DNA of 64,000 nt from contig CAWGPF010000001.1 in the NCBI GenBank assembly GCA_963824395.1, forward strand, positions 1,674,001-1,738,000, written 5' to 3'. This stretch comes from 13-2-20CM-66-19 sp963824395 (lineage in GTDB: Bacteria; Pseudomonadota; Gammaproteobacteria; Steroidobacterales; Steroidobacteraceae). A program made the position numbers and the translations under genes. Below the pieces are notes generated by a model, which was not told where the DNA came from, searched no databases, and saw only the letters and a program-made list of their open reading frames with translations. Of this stretch, positions 1 to 7,365 are shown in pieces; position 1 is the stretch's first letter; each line of letters opens with the position of its first letter.

Positions 1-439
1 TCGAGGCCACCACGCCCGACACCATCGCCATCGGGTGGGCGTTGTGGTGGAAGGCGTTGAAGAAGCGCAGCAGCCACTCGTTGATCATCGTGTGATAACG
101 GATGTTGCCGGTGAACTCCTCGAGCTGCTTCGCGGTGGGCAGCTCGCCGATCAGGAGCAGATACGCCACCTCCATGAAGGTGCTGCGCTCGGCCAGCTGC
201 TCGATCGGATAGCCGCGGTAAAGCAGCACGCCCGCATCGCCGTCGATGTAGGTGATGCGGCTCTCGGTGGCAGCGGTGGCGCCGAAGCCCGGATCGTAGG
301 TAAAGACGTCGAGGTCTTTGTAGAGCCCGGCGATGTCGAGGGCCGCAGGCCCGAGAGTGCCGCTGCGCACCGGCAGCTGGGCACTGCGCCCGCTGCCGCG
401 GTCACTCAGCTCGAAGGTCTTGCCGCTCTTGTCGGTCAT
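1..439 (-). CDS. gltA: citrate synthase, N-terminal part (cut by window edge)
   Basis: This is the first ~146 residues of type II citrate synthase, which condenses oxaloacetate and acetyl-CoA at the entry of the TCA cycle in the cytoplasm. Reading the minus strand from ATG at 439 gives the family's N-terminal beta region, then DPGFGATAATESRITYIDGD and the block LLYRGYPIEQLAE, followed by MEVAYLLLIGELPT. These are hallmarks of the hexameric gammaproteobacterial enzyme. The catalytic His and Asp lie in the part beyond position 1. The 277 bases between this start and rpmE hold no convincing gene. Identity is very secure; the start is the first ATG before the conserved block. Confidence 0.95.
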   Translation of the reverse strand, partial: MTDKSGKTFELSDRGSGRSAQLPVRSGTLGPAALDIAGLYKDLDVFTYDPGFGATAATESRITYIDGDAGVLLYRGYPIEQLAERSTFMEVAYLLLIGELPTAKQLEEFTGNIRYHTMINEWLLRFFNAFHHNAHPMAMVSGVVAS

Positions 440-716
440 TTCCGCTGCCGCTTTGTCCGTGTGGCCTCGAGGCGAAGCAGCGCCACGAGGCGCATGTCGC
501 GTTTGAACAAAGGAGGGTTACATGGTCCATGCGCCGAAATCAAGGCGCCGGATGTGCTACTCGCGGGTAAAGTTGAAGGCCGTCACGCGGCCGCCGGCGG
601 CCCTCGTCTCAACGGACGACGCCCCGCTTACCGAGCCGGAGCGCCTGCGGGCACTGACGATCCGCACGGCGCTGCGGCAGTCGAAATCCCGCCCGCGCGC
701 CGCACCTGACCAGGCA

Positions 717-929
717 TTACTTCGCCGCGGCAGCGGCGTACTTCTTGCGGAACTTGTCGACGCGGCCGGCGGTGTCCACGATCTTCTGCTTGCCCGTATA
801 GAACGGATGGCAGTTCGAGCACACCTCGACCTGCAGGTCATGGCCGAGCGTGGAGCTCGTCTTGAACGTGTTGCCGCAGGTGCAGCTGACGGTGATCTCT
901 TTATATTCGGGGTGGATCGCGTCTTTCAT
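717..929 (-). CDS. rpmE: 50S ribosomal protein L31
   Basis: Encodes bL31 (70 aa), a small protein bridging the ribosomal subunits. Zinc-binding cysteines are present at C16 and C18 (SCTCGN) and C37 and C40 (CSNCHP), so this is the zinc-containing C+ form, not the YkgM-type replacement. Length matches the usual 66-72 residues; the tail ends in an Ala/Lys run. It is transcribed from the minus strand, probably from the promoter at 968-996, upstream of gltA and about 320 bases downstream of the hemW stop. Confidence 0.97.
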   Translation of the reverse strand: MKDAIHPEYKEITVSCTCGNTFKTSSTLGHDLQVEVCSNCHPFYTGKQKIVDTAGRVDKFRKKYAAAAAK

Positions 930-967
930 GGCGGGCTCGCAGCGTTCGGTGGAAAAGGACCTACCGC

Positions 968-996
968 TATATAAGGGCGGCGGGTACTCAAGTTAA
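968..996 (-). promoter_or_regulatory. sigma-70-type promoter of rpmE
   Basis: On the minus strand TTAACT (991-996) and TATATA (968-973) are separated by 17 bases, about 40 bases ahead of the rpmE ATG at 929. Both hexamers match the housekeeping consensus at 4-5 of 6 positions and stand out in the GC-rich background. Confidence 0.6.
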
Positions 997-1071
997 AGGG
1001 CGCGGGAGTTTAGCGGCAGTACCGCCTGCCCTCAAGCGCCACGCTCGGGGAGCGGCGCAGGTGAGCGGTCC

Positions 1072-1106
1072 TTATCCACAGAACCTGTGGACAACTCTGT
1101 GGACGA
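1072..1106. promoter_or_regulatory. cluster of DnaA-box-like 9-mers
   Basis: TTATCCACA (1072-1080, plus strand) is a perfect DnaA box. TTGTCCACA (1086-1094, minus) and TCGTCCACA (1098-1106, minus) follow with one and two changes. The first two form a near-perfect inverted repeat, TTATCCACAG-AAC-CTGTGGACAA. The cluster sits in the 320-base gene-free stretch 930-1249 between rpmE and hemW, which otherwise holds the rpmE promoter and the hemW terminator. It may titrate DnaA or regulate rpmE; function is inferred. Confidence 0.6.
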
Positions 1107-1160
1107 GGGGCCGCCCGGGCTGCCGTTTTCGCAGCCAGATTGCATATTTGTTACCTTGGT

Positions 1161-1190
1161 TAAAAAATGAGCAGGCTATTTTAGGCTGCT
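1161..1190 (-). terminator. intrinsic terminator downstream of hemW
   Basis: Read on the minus strand, the arms AGCAG-C-CTA and TAG-C-CTGCT (1170-1190, one C:C mismatch) form a stem with an A-rich loop. The stem is followed after two bases by a run of six T. It lies about 60 bases past the hemW stop at 1250. This explains most of the local AT-rich patch. Confidence 0.65.
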
Positions 1191-1249
1191 TCTTCAATGA
1201 GTTACGGGCATGTCATGGAGCAGCTTGACCGCTTTGACTCGTAATCTAC

Positions 1250-2497
1250 TCATTCTCCGGCCGCCCCCCCTGACCCTGTGAATAAAGCCTCCGGAGTGCC
1301 TGTTGCCGCCCCGAAGTCGCCAATTGACAACGCGGATTCACCGGGCATTCGCGCCGTTTCTGCCATAAAAAGGAGCAGTGTTTCGTTGAGGAAGCGCAGT
1401 CCCAGTGCAGTCGGGCGGTAACCGGAGCCGGTGCTGAGCAGCAGTCCGCGCCGCATCCCCTGCGTGAGGGCTGCGGCGATGCGCTCAAGACCGAGCCCGG
1501 TGCGCTCGCTGAAGAGGGCCGTGGGAAATCCGGCGCACAGCCGCAACGCATTGAGCATGAACTCGAACGGCAGTTCCGTCTGTGCAATCACGCGGCGCTC
1601 GAGCGCAGCATCGGCTGCCGCCAGATAGCGGCGCGGCTCGCGCGGCTGCGCAGTACGGGTCACGGTGCCGTGCGGCGTCAAAGTGAGCTTGCCGTGCGCA
1701 CCCGCGCCGACGCCGAGGTAATCACCGAATTCCCAGTAGTTGCGGTTATGGCGGCACTCACGCCCCGCGCGCGCGTAGGCGGACACCTCGTACTGCTGGT
1801 AGCCGGCCGCCGCGAGGCGCTCGCCACACTCTGCCAGCATCTGCGCGGCGACATCCTCATCGGGCAGCGGCGGCGGCTGCGCGGCGAAGACGGTGCCCGG
1901 CTCGAGCGTCAGCTGGTAATGCGACACGTGGGCCGGCGCCAGCGCGAGCGCCTGCGCGACATCCGCCAGCGCGCCGCCGAGGTCCTGACCCGGCAGTGCA
2001 TACATGAGGTCGAGATTGAAGTTGGAGAGTCCGGCCGCGTGCAGCTCCTCAGCGGCGCGCTGCGTCTCCTGCGGGGAGTGGATGCGGCCGAGCGCCTTGA
2101 GGATGGCGGCGTCGAAGCTCTGCGCCCCGAGCGACACGCGCGTCACGCCGGCGGCGCGATATTCGCGGAAGGCGCCGCGCTCGATCGTGCCCGGGTTCGC
2201 CTCGAGGGTGACTTCTGCCGCCGGCGCGAGCGTGAGCTCACGTTCGGCAGCCTCGAGCACCGCGGCGATCGCGCGCGGCGGGAACAGACTCGGCGTGCCG
2301 CCGCCGAAGAAGACCGTGTGCACGGTGCGCCCGGCGACCCCGGGCGCCTGGGCGCGCAAGTCCTGGATGAGGCGCTGCACGTACCCCGCTTCCCCGAGCT
2401 CGCCGCTCAGCGTGTAAGAATTGAAATCGCAGTACGGGCACTTGCGCACGCACCAGGGAAAGTGCACGTAGAGTGACAGGGGCGGCGTGACGAGCAC
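1250..2497 (-). CDS. hemW: radical SAM heme chaperone HemW
   Basis: Radical-SAM protein of the coproporphyrinogen dehydrogenase-like family, now regarded as a heme chaperone delivering heme to respiratory enzymes. The cluster motif is CVRKCPYC, followed by the SAM-binding FFGGGTPSLF and the C-terminal HemN-type domain (ELPFEFMLNALRL). GTG at 2497 is preferred because it starts three residues before the conserved PPLSLYVHFPWC block and lies 17 bases after the upstream stop; an in-frame GTG at 2548 would extend it into the preceding gene. About 37 residues follow the usual C-terminal FLNETLLLF block, longer than most homologues. It follows the hydrolase gene closely and is probably cotranscribed. 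Confidence 0.9.
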   Translation of the reverse strand: MLVTPPLSLYVHFPWCVRKCPYCDFNSYTLSGELGEAGYVQRLIQDLRAQAPGVAGRTVHTVFFGGGTPSLFPPRAIAAVLEAAERELTLAPAAEVTLEANPGTIERGAFREYRAAGVTRVSLGAQSFDAAILKALGRIHSPQETQRAAEELHAAGLSNFNLDLMYALPGQDLGGALADVAQALALAPAHVSHYQLTLEPGTVFAAQPPPLPDEDVAAQMLAECGERLAAAGYQQYEVSAYARAGRECRHNRNYWEFGDYLGVGAGAHGKLTLTPHGTVTRTAQPREPRRYLAAADAALERRVIAQTELPFEFMLNALRLCAGFPTALFSERTGLGLERIAAALTQGMRRGLLLSTGSGYRPTALGLRFLNETLLLFMAETARMPGESALSIGDFGAATGTPEALFTGSGGAAGE

Positions 2498-2514
2498 CGG
2501 ATGCGCCTGCGCCC

Positions 2515-3492
2515 TCAGCGCAGCTCCGCCAGGAACCGCAGCAGCCACTCGTTCACTTCGCGCGGCCGCTCCATCTGCATCATGTGACCGGCCTCGGACA
2601 GCATCGCGACCCCGCGCACGTCGCGATACTGCTGCCGGAGCGCCCCGAGCGGATCATCACCGTGCCAGGCCTCCAGGTCGCAGTCGCGCTCGCTGCCGAT
2701 GAAGTAAAAGGGCGCCGGGTTCTTCACGCCCTCGAAGGCGCGGCGCTGCGCCCAGCGCAGGTCCATGGCGCGATACCAGTTCAGGCCGCCGGTGAAGCCG
2801 GTGCGGGCGTACTCGGAGACGAAGAATTCCATCTCCAGCTCCGAGAGCCACGACCAGGGAAGCGGCGGCGGCTCGGGCAGCGCGGCCAGATAGGACGTAC
2901 CGGGCGGATGTTTCCACACATCAAGATAGTGGTAGTCACCGCTCAAGGCATAGAAGACCTTCATGAGAAACTCGCGCGGCTGAGCGTTGAGCGCCGTGTC
3001 CGCAGGTCCCGGCGGCTCGAAGTAATGGATGTGCACGAAGTGATTTCGCGCCCACTGTTCGGCCTCGCGCAGCGGTGCGAGCTGCGGGTTGTGCGGCGTG
3101 GCCGGGTTCTCGAGCCCGACAATGGCCCGCACGCGCTCCGGATGGCGGAAGGCGAGGTCATAAATGGCGAACACGCCGAAGTCGAGTCCGACGAACACGG
3201 CCGACTGCTCCCCGAGATGGTCGAGGAGGCCGGTGAGGTCGCCCACCGTGTGCTCGACGTCGTACGCGGCCGGATCCGGCGGCGCCTCGGTCTGGCCCAT
3301 GCCACGCATGTCGGGCGCCACCACGCGCCAGCCCGCGGCGGCGAGTGCCGGGATCTGGTGGCGCCAGGAGAACCACAGGTGCGGGAAGCCATGGCAGAGC
3401 ACCACGAGCGGACCTGCGCCCTGCTCGACATAGTGCATGCGGATGCCATTCACCTGCGCATAGCGGTGGGTCCCGAGGGCCATGGCTCTCAT
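2515..3492 (-). CDS. alpha/beta hydrolase, epoxide hydrolase family
   Basis: A 325-residue alpha/beta hydrolase resembling soluble epoxide hydrolases, which open epoxides through an Asp-alkyl ester. Seen: the oxyanion motif HGFP, the nucleophile elbow GLDFG with Asp at about 104 (an Asp here rather than Ser is the epoxide hydrolase/dehalogenase mark), a helical cap with Tyr residues, and the catalytic His in EAGHMMQMERP (about 303). The start could be ATG 3492 or 3483; an upstream start at 3537 would add a non-conserved leader. It precedes hemW by 17 bases. Substrate unknown; fluoroacetate or haloacetate dehalogenase is an alternative within the same fold. Confidence 0.8.
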   Translation of the reverse strand: MRAMALGTHRYAQVNGIRMHYVEQGAGPLVVLCHGFPHLWFSWRHQIPALAAAGWRVVAPDMRGMGQTEAPPDPAAYDVEHTVGDLTGLLDHLGEQSAVFVGLDFGVFAIYDLAFRHPERVRAIVGLENPATPHNPQLAPLREAEQWARNHFVHIHYFEPPGPADTALNAQPREFLMKVFYALSGDYHYLDVWKHPPGTSYLAALPEPPPLPWSWLSELEMEFFVSEYARTGFTGGLNWYRAMDLRWAQRRAFEGVKNPAPFYFIGSERDCDLEAWHGDDPLGALRQQYRDVRGVAMLSEAGHMMQMERPREVNEWLLRFLAELR

Positions 3493-3645
3493 ACTAGCGC
3501 CCGGCGCGGATCGCTTCAGGGCCTGATAGAGCGGCACGCCGGCGCGCGCGGGCGGCCTGACCTCACAACAGGTCGGCGGGACAGGGCACGGGGCGGCTGC
3601 CCCCGTTCTTTCGGATGCGACGATCGACGCGGCCGCCCGGTGGGG

Positions 3646-4512
3646 CTACTCGGCGTTCTGCACCTGCTCGCGCATCTGCTCGATGAGCACCTTCATGTCC
3701 ACCGCGCTGCGGGTGGTCTCCAGGTCCTGCGACTTGGAGGACAGGGTATTGGCCTCGCGGTTGAGCTCCTGCATCAGAAAGTCGAGGCGCCGCCCGGCCG
3801 CCTCGGTGCCCGCGATCACGCGGCGCACCTCCTCGATGTGTCCGGTGAGGCGCTCGAGTTCCTCGTCCACGTCGAGGCGCTGCAGCAGGATGGCGAGTTC
3901 CTGTTCCAGGCGCTCCTGGTCAGGACTGGCGGTGATCTCCGCGAGCCGCTCGTTCAGGCGGGTGCGCATGCGCGCCTGCACCTCCGGCAGGCGCGCGCGC
4001 ACGCCGGCGACCAGCCTCTCGAGCGACGTGCAGCGCTCCCCGAGGAGCTCGCGCAGGCGCAGCCCCTCGCGGGCGCGTGTCGCCACGAGTTCCTCCAGCG
4101 TCTGGACAAAGAGCTCCTGGGCGGCCTGCTGCAGCTCATCCGCGCCGGCGGACTCCTCGCGCAGTACGCCCGGCCAGCGCAGCACCTCGAGTGCGTTCAG
4201 CGTCGCCGGCGCCGGCAGGGAACGGTTGACCACGTGCACCGCCTGCAGCACGCGCTCGAGTGCGCCGGGGTCGATGTCGAGCATGCCGGCGCTGCCCTGG
4301 GGACGGCGGTAGCTGATGGAGCAGTCGACCTTGCCGCGACGCAGCTGCTTGGTGAGGCGCGCGCGCAGCTCCCCCTCGGTGGCACGCAGCTCATCGGGCA
4401 GGCGGAAACCGACCTCAAGGAAGCGGTGGTTGACGCTGCGCAGCTCGCACACGAGCGTGCCCCAGCTGCCGCTGGTCTCGCGGCGCGCGAAGCCGGTCAT
4501 GCTCGCGATCAT
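3646..4512 (-). CDS. yicC: YicC family endoribonuclease
   Basis: A 288-residue YicC/YloC family protein. E. coli YicC is an endoribonuclease linked to small-RNA decay and stationary-phase survival. The N-terminus MIASMTGFAR is the family signature, followed by ELRSVNHRFLEV; the C-terminal DUF1732 part has the conserved RRLDFLMQELNREANTLSSK stretch. The start at 4512 puts the signature at residue 1, as in homologues. It is divergent from the PP2C phosphatase gene; the yicC/rph neighbourhood is also seen in other gammaproteobacteria. Confidence 0.92.
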   Translation of the reverse strand: MIASMTGFARRETSGSWGTLVCELRSVNHRFLEVGFRLPDELRATEGELRARLTKQLRRGKVDCSISYRRPQGSAGMLDIDPGALERVLQAVHVVNRSLPAPATLNALEVLRWPGVLREESAGADELQQAAQELFVQTLEELVATRAREGLRLRELLGERCTSLERLVAGVRARLPEVQARMRTRLNERLAEITASPDQERLEQELAILLQRLDVDEELERLTGHIEEVRRVIAGTEAAGRRLDFLMQELNREANTLSSKSQDLETTRSAVDMKVLIEQMREQVQNAE

Positions 4513-4583
4513 GTGTGCAGGTCCGTTCGGCCGAAGGGTGCGGAAGAATGCCGGGTGGCGCGCCTGCTTTAGGGCCGCGCTGC

Positions 4584-4613
4584 TTCGCGGCTTCGCCGCA
4601 CTGGTGATATAAG
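4584..4613 (+). promoter_or_regulatory. extended -10 promoter for the phosphatase-rph-rdgB-gmk run
   Basis: TGA-TATAAG (4605-4613) is an extended -10 element, with a weak TTCGCG (4584-4589) 18 bases upstream of the hexamer. It lies 24 bases ahead of the phosphatase ATG at 4637 in the divergent yicC/phosphatase spacer, in a locally less GC-rich patch. Confidence 0.5.
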
Positions 4614-4636
4614 GTGCGGCTAAGTCTAACAGATGC

Positions 4637-5392
4637 ATGGATTTATTCTTGCGGGTCGAGAGTGCCGAAGTCAGCCTGCTGGGCGGGCGCGAGGAGAACC
4701 AGGACCGCGTGAGCACGGCCGTCGCCGAGCACGCAGCACTCCTGGTCGTCGTGGATGGCATGGGCGGCCATGCGGACGGCGCGCGCGCCGCGCAGGTGAC
4801 GCAGCAGGTCATCACCGAGAGCTTCTGGCACACCCCCCAGCCGCTGTTCGATCCCTTGGGGTTCCTGCACCTGGCGCTCGGGCGCGCGCACGAGGAAGTC
4901 GTGAAGCTCGGCGCGCAGCTGCCGCTCGAGCAGCGCCCGCGCGCGACCTGCGCGGTGTGCCTGGTGCAGCAGCGCGCCACCTGGTGGGCGCACGTCGGCG
5001 ACAGCCGCATCTACCACCTGCGCGGCGGCGCGCTGCTCACACGCAGCCGCGACCACAGCCACGTCGAGCTGCTGTTGCGCGAGGGACTCATCAACGCCGA
5101 GCAGGCCCACACTCACCCGATGCGCAATTACGTGGAGTGCTGCCTCGGCGGGGATCCGATCCTCCCGGAGATGTCACTCGCGCGCCGCCGCCACATCGAG
5201 CCGAACGACGTGCTGCTGGTATGCACCGATGGCCTGTGGGGCGTGCTGAAGGACGAGGAGATCGTCGCCGAGATGAGCCCCGCGGGGGCGCTGCGCGAGA
5301 AGCTGCAGGCGCTCGCCCAGCGCGCCGTCAAGCGCGGCGGCGCCGGAAGCGATAACACCTCCGCAGCCGCGCTGCGCTGGCTGGGAGACTGA
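4637..5392 (+). CDS. PP2C-type serine/threonine protein phosphatase
   Basis: A stand-alone PP2C/PPM metal-dependent phosphatase (251 aa) removing phosphate from Ser/Thr of proteins. All metal-site motifs are visible: REENQDR, VVDGMGGHADG, HVGDSRIY, CTDGLWG and, at the C-terminus, GSDNTSA. There is no membrane segment or kinase domain. No Hanks-type kinase or type VI secretion gene lies nearby, so the target is unknown. It starts a tight plus-strand run with rph, rdgB and gmk (6 bases before rph). Confidence 0.9.
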   Translation: MDLFLRVESAEVSLLGGREENQDRVSTAVAEHAALLVVVDGMGGHADGARAAQVTQQVITESFWHTPQPLFDPLGFLHLALGRAHEEVVKLGAQLPLEQRPRATCAVCLVQQRATWWAHVGDSRIYHLRGGALLTRSRDHSHVELLLREGLINAEQAHTHPMRNYVECCLGGDPILPEMSLARRRHIEPNDVLLVCTDGLWGVLKDEEIVAEMSPAGALREKLQALAQRAVKRGGAGSDNTSAAALRWLGD

Positions 5393-5398
5393 CAGCAC

Positions 5399-6121
5399 AT
5401 GGGCAGACCCTCGGGACGCGCCGCAGACGAGCTGCGGGCGGTGCGCTTCTCGCGCCGTCACACCAAGCACGCGGAAGGCTCGGTGCTGGTCGAGTTCGGC
5501 GACACCCAGGTGCTGTGCACCGCGAGTGTCGAGGATTCCGTACCGCCCTTCCTGCGCGGCAAGGGTCAGGGGTGGATCACGGCCGAGTACGGCATGCTGC
5601 CGCGCGCCACCCACACCCGCACCGCGCGCGAAGCCGCGCGCGGCAAGCAAAGCGGGCGCACCCAGGAGATCCAGCGCCTCATCGGCCGTTCGCTGCGCGC
5701 GGTGGCGGACCTGAAGGCGCTCGGCGAGCGCACCATCACGCTCGACTGCGACGTGCTGCAGGCGGACGGCGGCACGCGCACCGCCTCGATTACCGGTGGC
5801 TTCGTCGCGCTCGCGGAAGCCTGCGAGCAGCTGGTGCGGCGGCGCCTGATCGTCGCGAGCCCGCTGCACGGGCAGGTGGCCGCGGTGTCGGTGGGCATCT
5901 GCGGCGGCGTGCCGGTGCTCGACCTCGACTACGATGAGGACTCGCAGGCCGAGACCGACATGAACGTCGTCATGAACAACGGCGGCGGCTTCGTCGAGAT
6001 CCAGGGCACGGCCGAGGGCCACGCGTTCCGCCGCCACGAGCTCGACGCGCTCCTGAACCTCGCCGCCGAGGGCATCGGCACGCTCTTCTCATTACAGGCG
6101 CAGGTCCTGAAGCGGCCGTGA
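5399..6121 (+). CDS. rph: ribonuclease PH
   Basis: Phosphorolytic 3'-5' exoribonuclease that trims tRNA precursors (240 aa, standard length). Visible: the N-terminal MGRPSGRAADELRAV, the active-site region ITAEYGMLPRATHTR, the Arg-rich stretch RTQEIQRLIGRSLRAV, and the phosphate-binding DVLQADGGTRTASITGG. The C-terminal DMNVVMN and EGIGTLF blocks are complete, so it is not the truncated rph seen in E. coli K-12. It overlaps rdgB by 4 bases. Confidence 0.97.
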   Translation: MGRPSGRAADELRAVRFSRRHTKHAEGSVLVEFGDTQVLCTASVEDSVPPFLRGKGQGWITAEYGMLPRATHTRTAREAARGKQSGRTQEIQRLIGRSLRAVADLKALGERTITLDCDVLQADGGTRTASITGGFVALAEACEQLVRRRLIVASPLHGQVAAVSVGICGGVPVLDLDYDEDSQAETDMNVVMNNGGGFVEIQGTAEGHAFRRHELDALLNLAAEGIGTLFSLQAQVLKRP

Positions 6122-6729
6122 AACCCCTGGTGCTGGCGAGCGGCAATCCGGGCAAGCTGCGTGAGCTGACGGCGCTCCTCGCGCCGCTGAAGCTTGAGCT
6201 GATCGCTCAGGCGGATCTTGGCATCGAAGCGGTGCCCGAGACCGGCACCACCTTCCTCGCCAACGCCGTGCTCAAGGCACGCCATGCCGCGGCGCACTCC
6301 GGTCTTGCGGCGCTGGCGGATGACTCGGGGCTCGAGGTGGACGCACTCGGCGGGCGCCCCGGGGTATGGTCGGCGCGCTTCGCCGGTGAGGGCGCGAGTG
6401 ATGCGGCCAACCTTGAGCGCCTGCTCGCGGAACTTGACGGCGTACCGGCAGCCGCGCGCCAGGCGCGCTACCAGTGCGTGATCGCCTGCGCGCGCGGGGC
6501 TGCCGATCCTGCGCCGCTCATCGCCAGCGGTACCTGGGAGGGCCGCATCATCCACGAACCTCGCGGTGAGGGCGGCTTTGGTTACGACCCGGTGTTCGTA
6601 CCGGCGGGGGAGGAGCGCACCGCCGCGCAGCTGCCCGTCGCCTTCAAGAACGCCCGCAGCCACCGCGCCCAGGCGCTGCGCGCCCTCGTCGCGGGACTCG
6701 CGAGCGAAGGCTATATTCCCGCCCCATGA
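6118..6729 (+). CDS. rdgB: RdgB/HAM1 non-canonical purine NTP pyrophosphatase
   Basis: House-cleaning XTP/dITP diphosphatase (203 aa) that hydrolyses ITP, dITP and XTP to prevent their incorporation into nucleic acids. Motifs: LASGNPGKLREL at the N-terminus, TGTTFLANAVLKA, the metal-binding ADDSGLEVDALGGRPGVWSARFAGE, and GYDPVF. It starts with GTG at 6118 inside the rph stop (GTGA overlap) and ends overlapping the gmk start, so translation of rph-rdgB-gmk is likely coupled. Confidence 0.96.
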   Translation: MKPLVLASGNPGKLRELTALLAPLKLELIAQADLGIEAVPETGTTFLANAVLKARHAAAHSGLAALADDSGLEVDALGGRPGVWSARFAGEGASDAANLERLLAELDGVPAAARQARYQCVIACARGAADPAPLIASGTWEGRIIHEPRGEGGFGYDPVFVPAGEERTAAQLPVAFKNARSHRAQALRALVAGLASEGYIPAP

Positions 6730-7346
6730 AACGCGGCCGGCTGTTCGTCATCACCGCCCCCTCGGGCGCCGGCAAGACCTCGCTCGTCAATGCGCTGCTC
6801 AAAAGCGAGCCGAACCTGCGCCTGTCGGTCTCGCACACCACGCGGCCGCGCCGTCCCACCGAGACCGACGGTCGCGAGTATCACTTCGTCACCGTGCCGC
6901 AGTTCCAGGGCCTCATCGACCAGGGGCAGTTCCTCGAGCACGCGCGCGTCTTCGACAACTTCTACGGTACCTCGGGCGCCTTCGTCGAGCAGCAGCTCAA
7001 GGGCGGGCACGACGTGCTGCTGGAGATCGACTGGAACGGCGCGCGGCAGGTGCGCGCAGCGCTCCCCGCCTGCGTGAGCGTCTTCATCCTGCCGCCCTCG
7101 CGCGCCGCCCTCGCCGAGCGCCTGGCGAAGCGCGCCACGGACGCCCCGCCAGTGATCGCCCGGCGCCTGCGCGAGGCGGCCGCCGACATGTCGCACTACG
7201 ATGAGTTCGATTACGTCATCGTCAACGATGACTTCGAGCACGCCCTCACCGAGCTGCGCCGTATCCTCGCCGGTACCGCCACGGACCTCAAAAGCGACCG
7301 CCCGGAGCTGAAACCGCTGCTCGCGGAACTCCTGGCGCGCGCCTGA
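6726..7346 (+). CDS. gmk: guanylate kinase
   Basis: Phosphorylates GMP to GDP using ATP (206 aa). The P-loop ITAPSGAGKTSL is at the N-terminus; the GMP-binding HTTRPRRPTETDGREYHFV and the block LEHARVFDNFYGTS follow, then the core DVLLEIDWNGARQVR. ATG 6726 overlaps the rdgB stop by 4 bases. In many gammaproteobacteria gmk is followed directly by rpoZ and spoT; here two other genes intervene. Confidence 0.97.
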   Translation: MKRGRLFVITAPSGAGKTSLVNALLKSEPNLRLSVSHTTRPRRPTETDGREYHFVTVPQFQGLIDQGQFLEHARVFDNFYGTSGAFVEQQLKGGHDVLLEIDWNGARQVRAALPACVSVFILPPSRAALAERLAKRATDAPPVIARRLREAAADMSHYDEFDYVIVNDDFEHALTELRRILAGTATDLKSDRPELKPLLAELLARA

Positions 7347-7365
7347 GGGCCCGCGGCGGCGAAGC

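Noticed and set aside
522..974. Plus-strand gene with a strong AGGAGG site and ATG at 522
   Set aside because: The frame runs antisense through rpmE and its composition is that of a shadow frame; no conserved motif is seen.
1072..1204. Chromosomal replication origin (DnaA boxes next to an AT-rich tract)
   Set aside because: The AT-rich tract is largely explained by the hemW terminator and its T-run, and dnaA, dnaN, rpmH and parAB are not nearby. The DnaA boxes are kept as a finding only.
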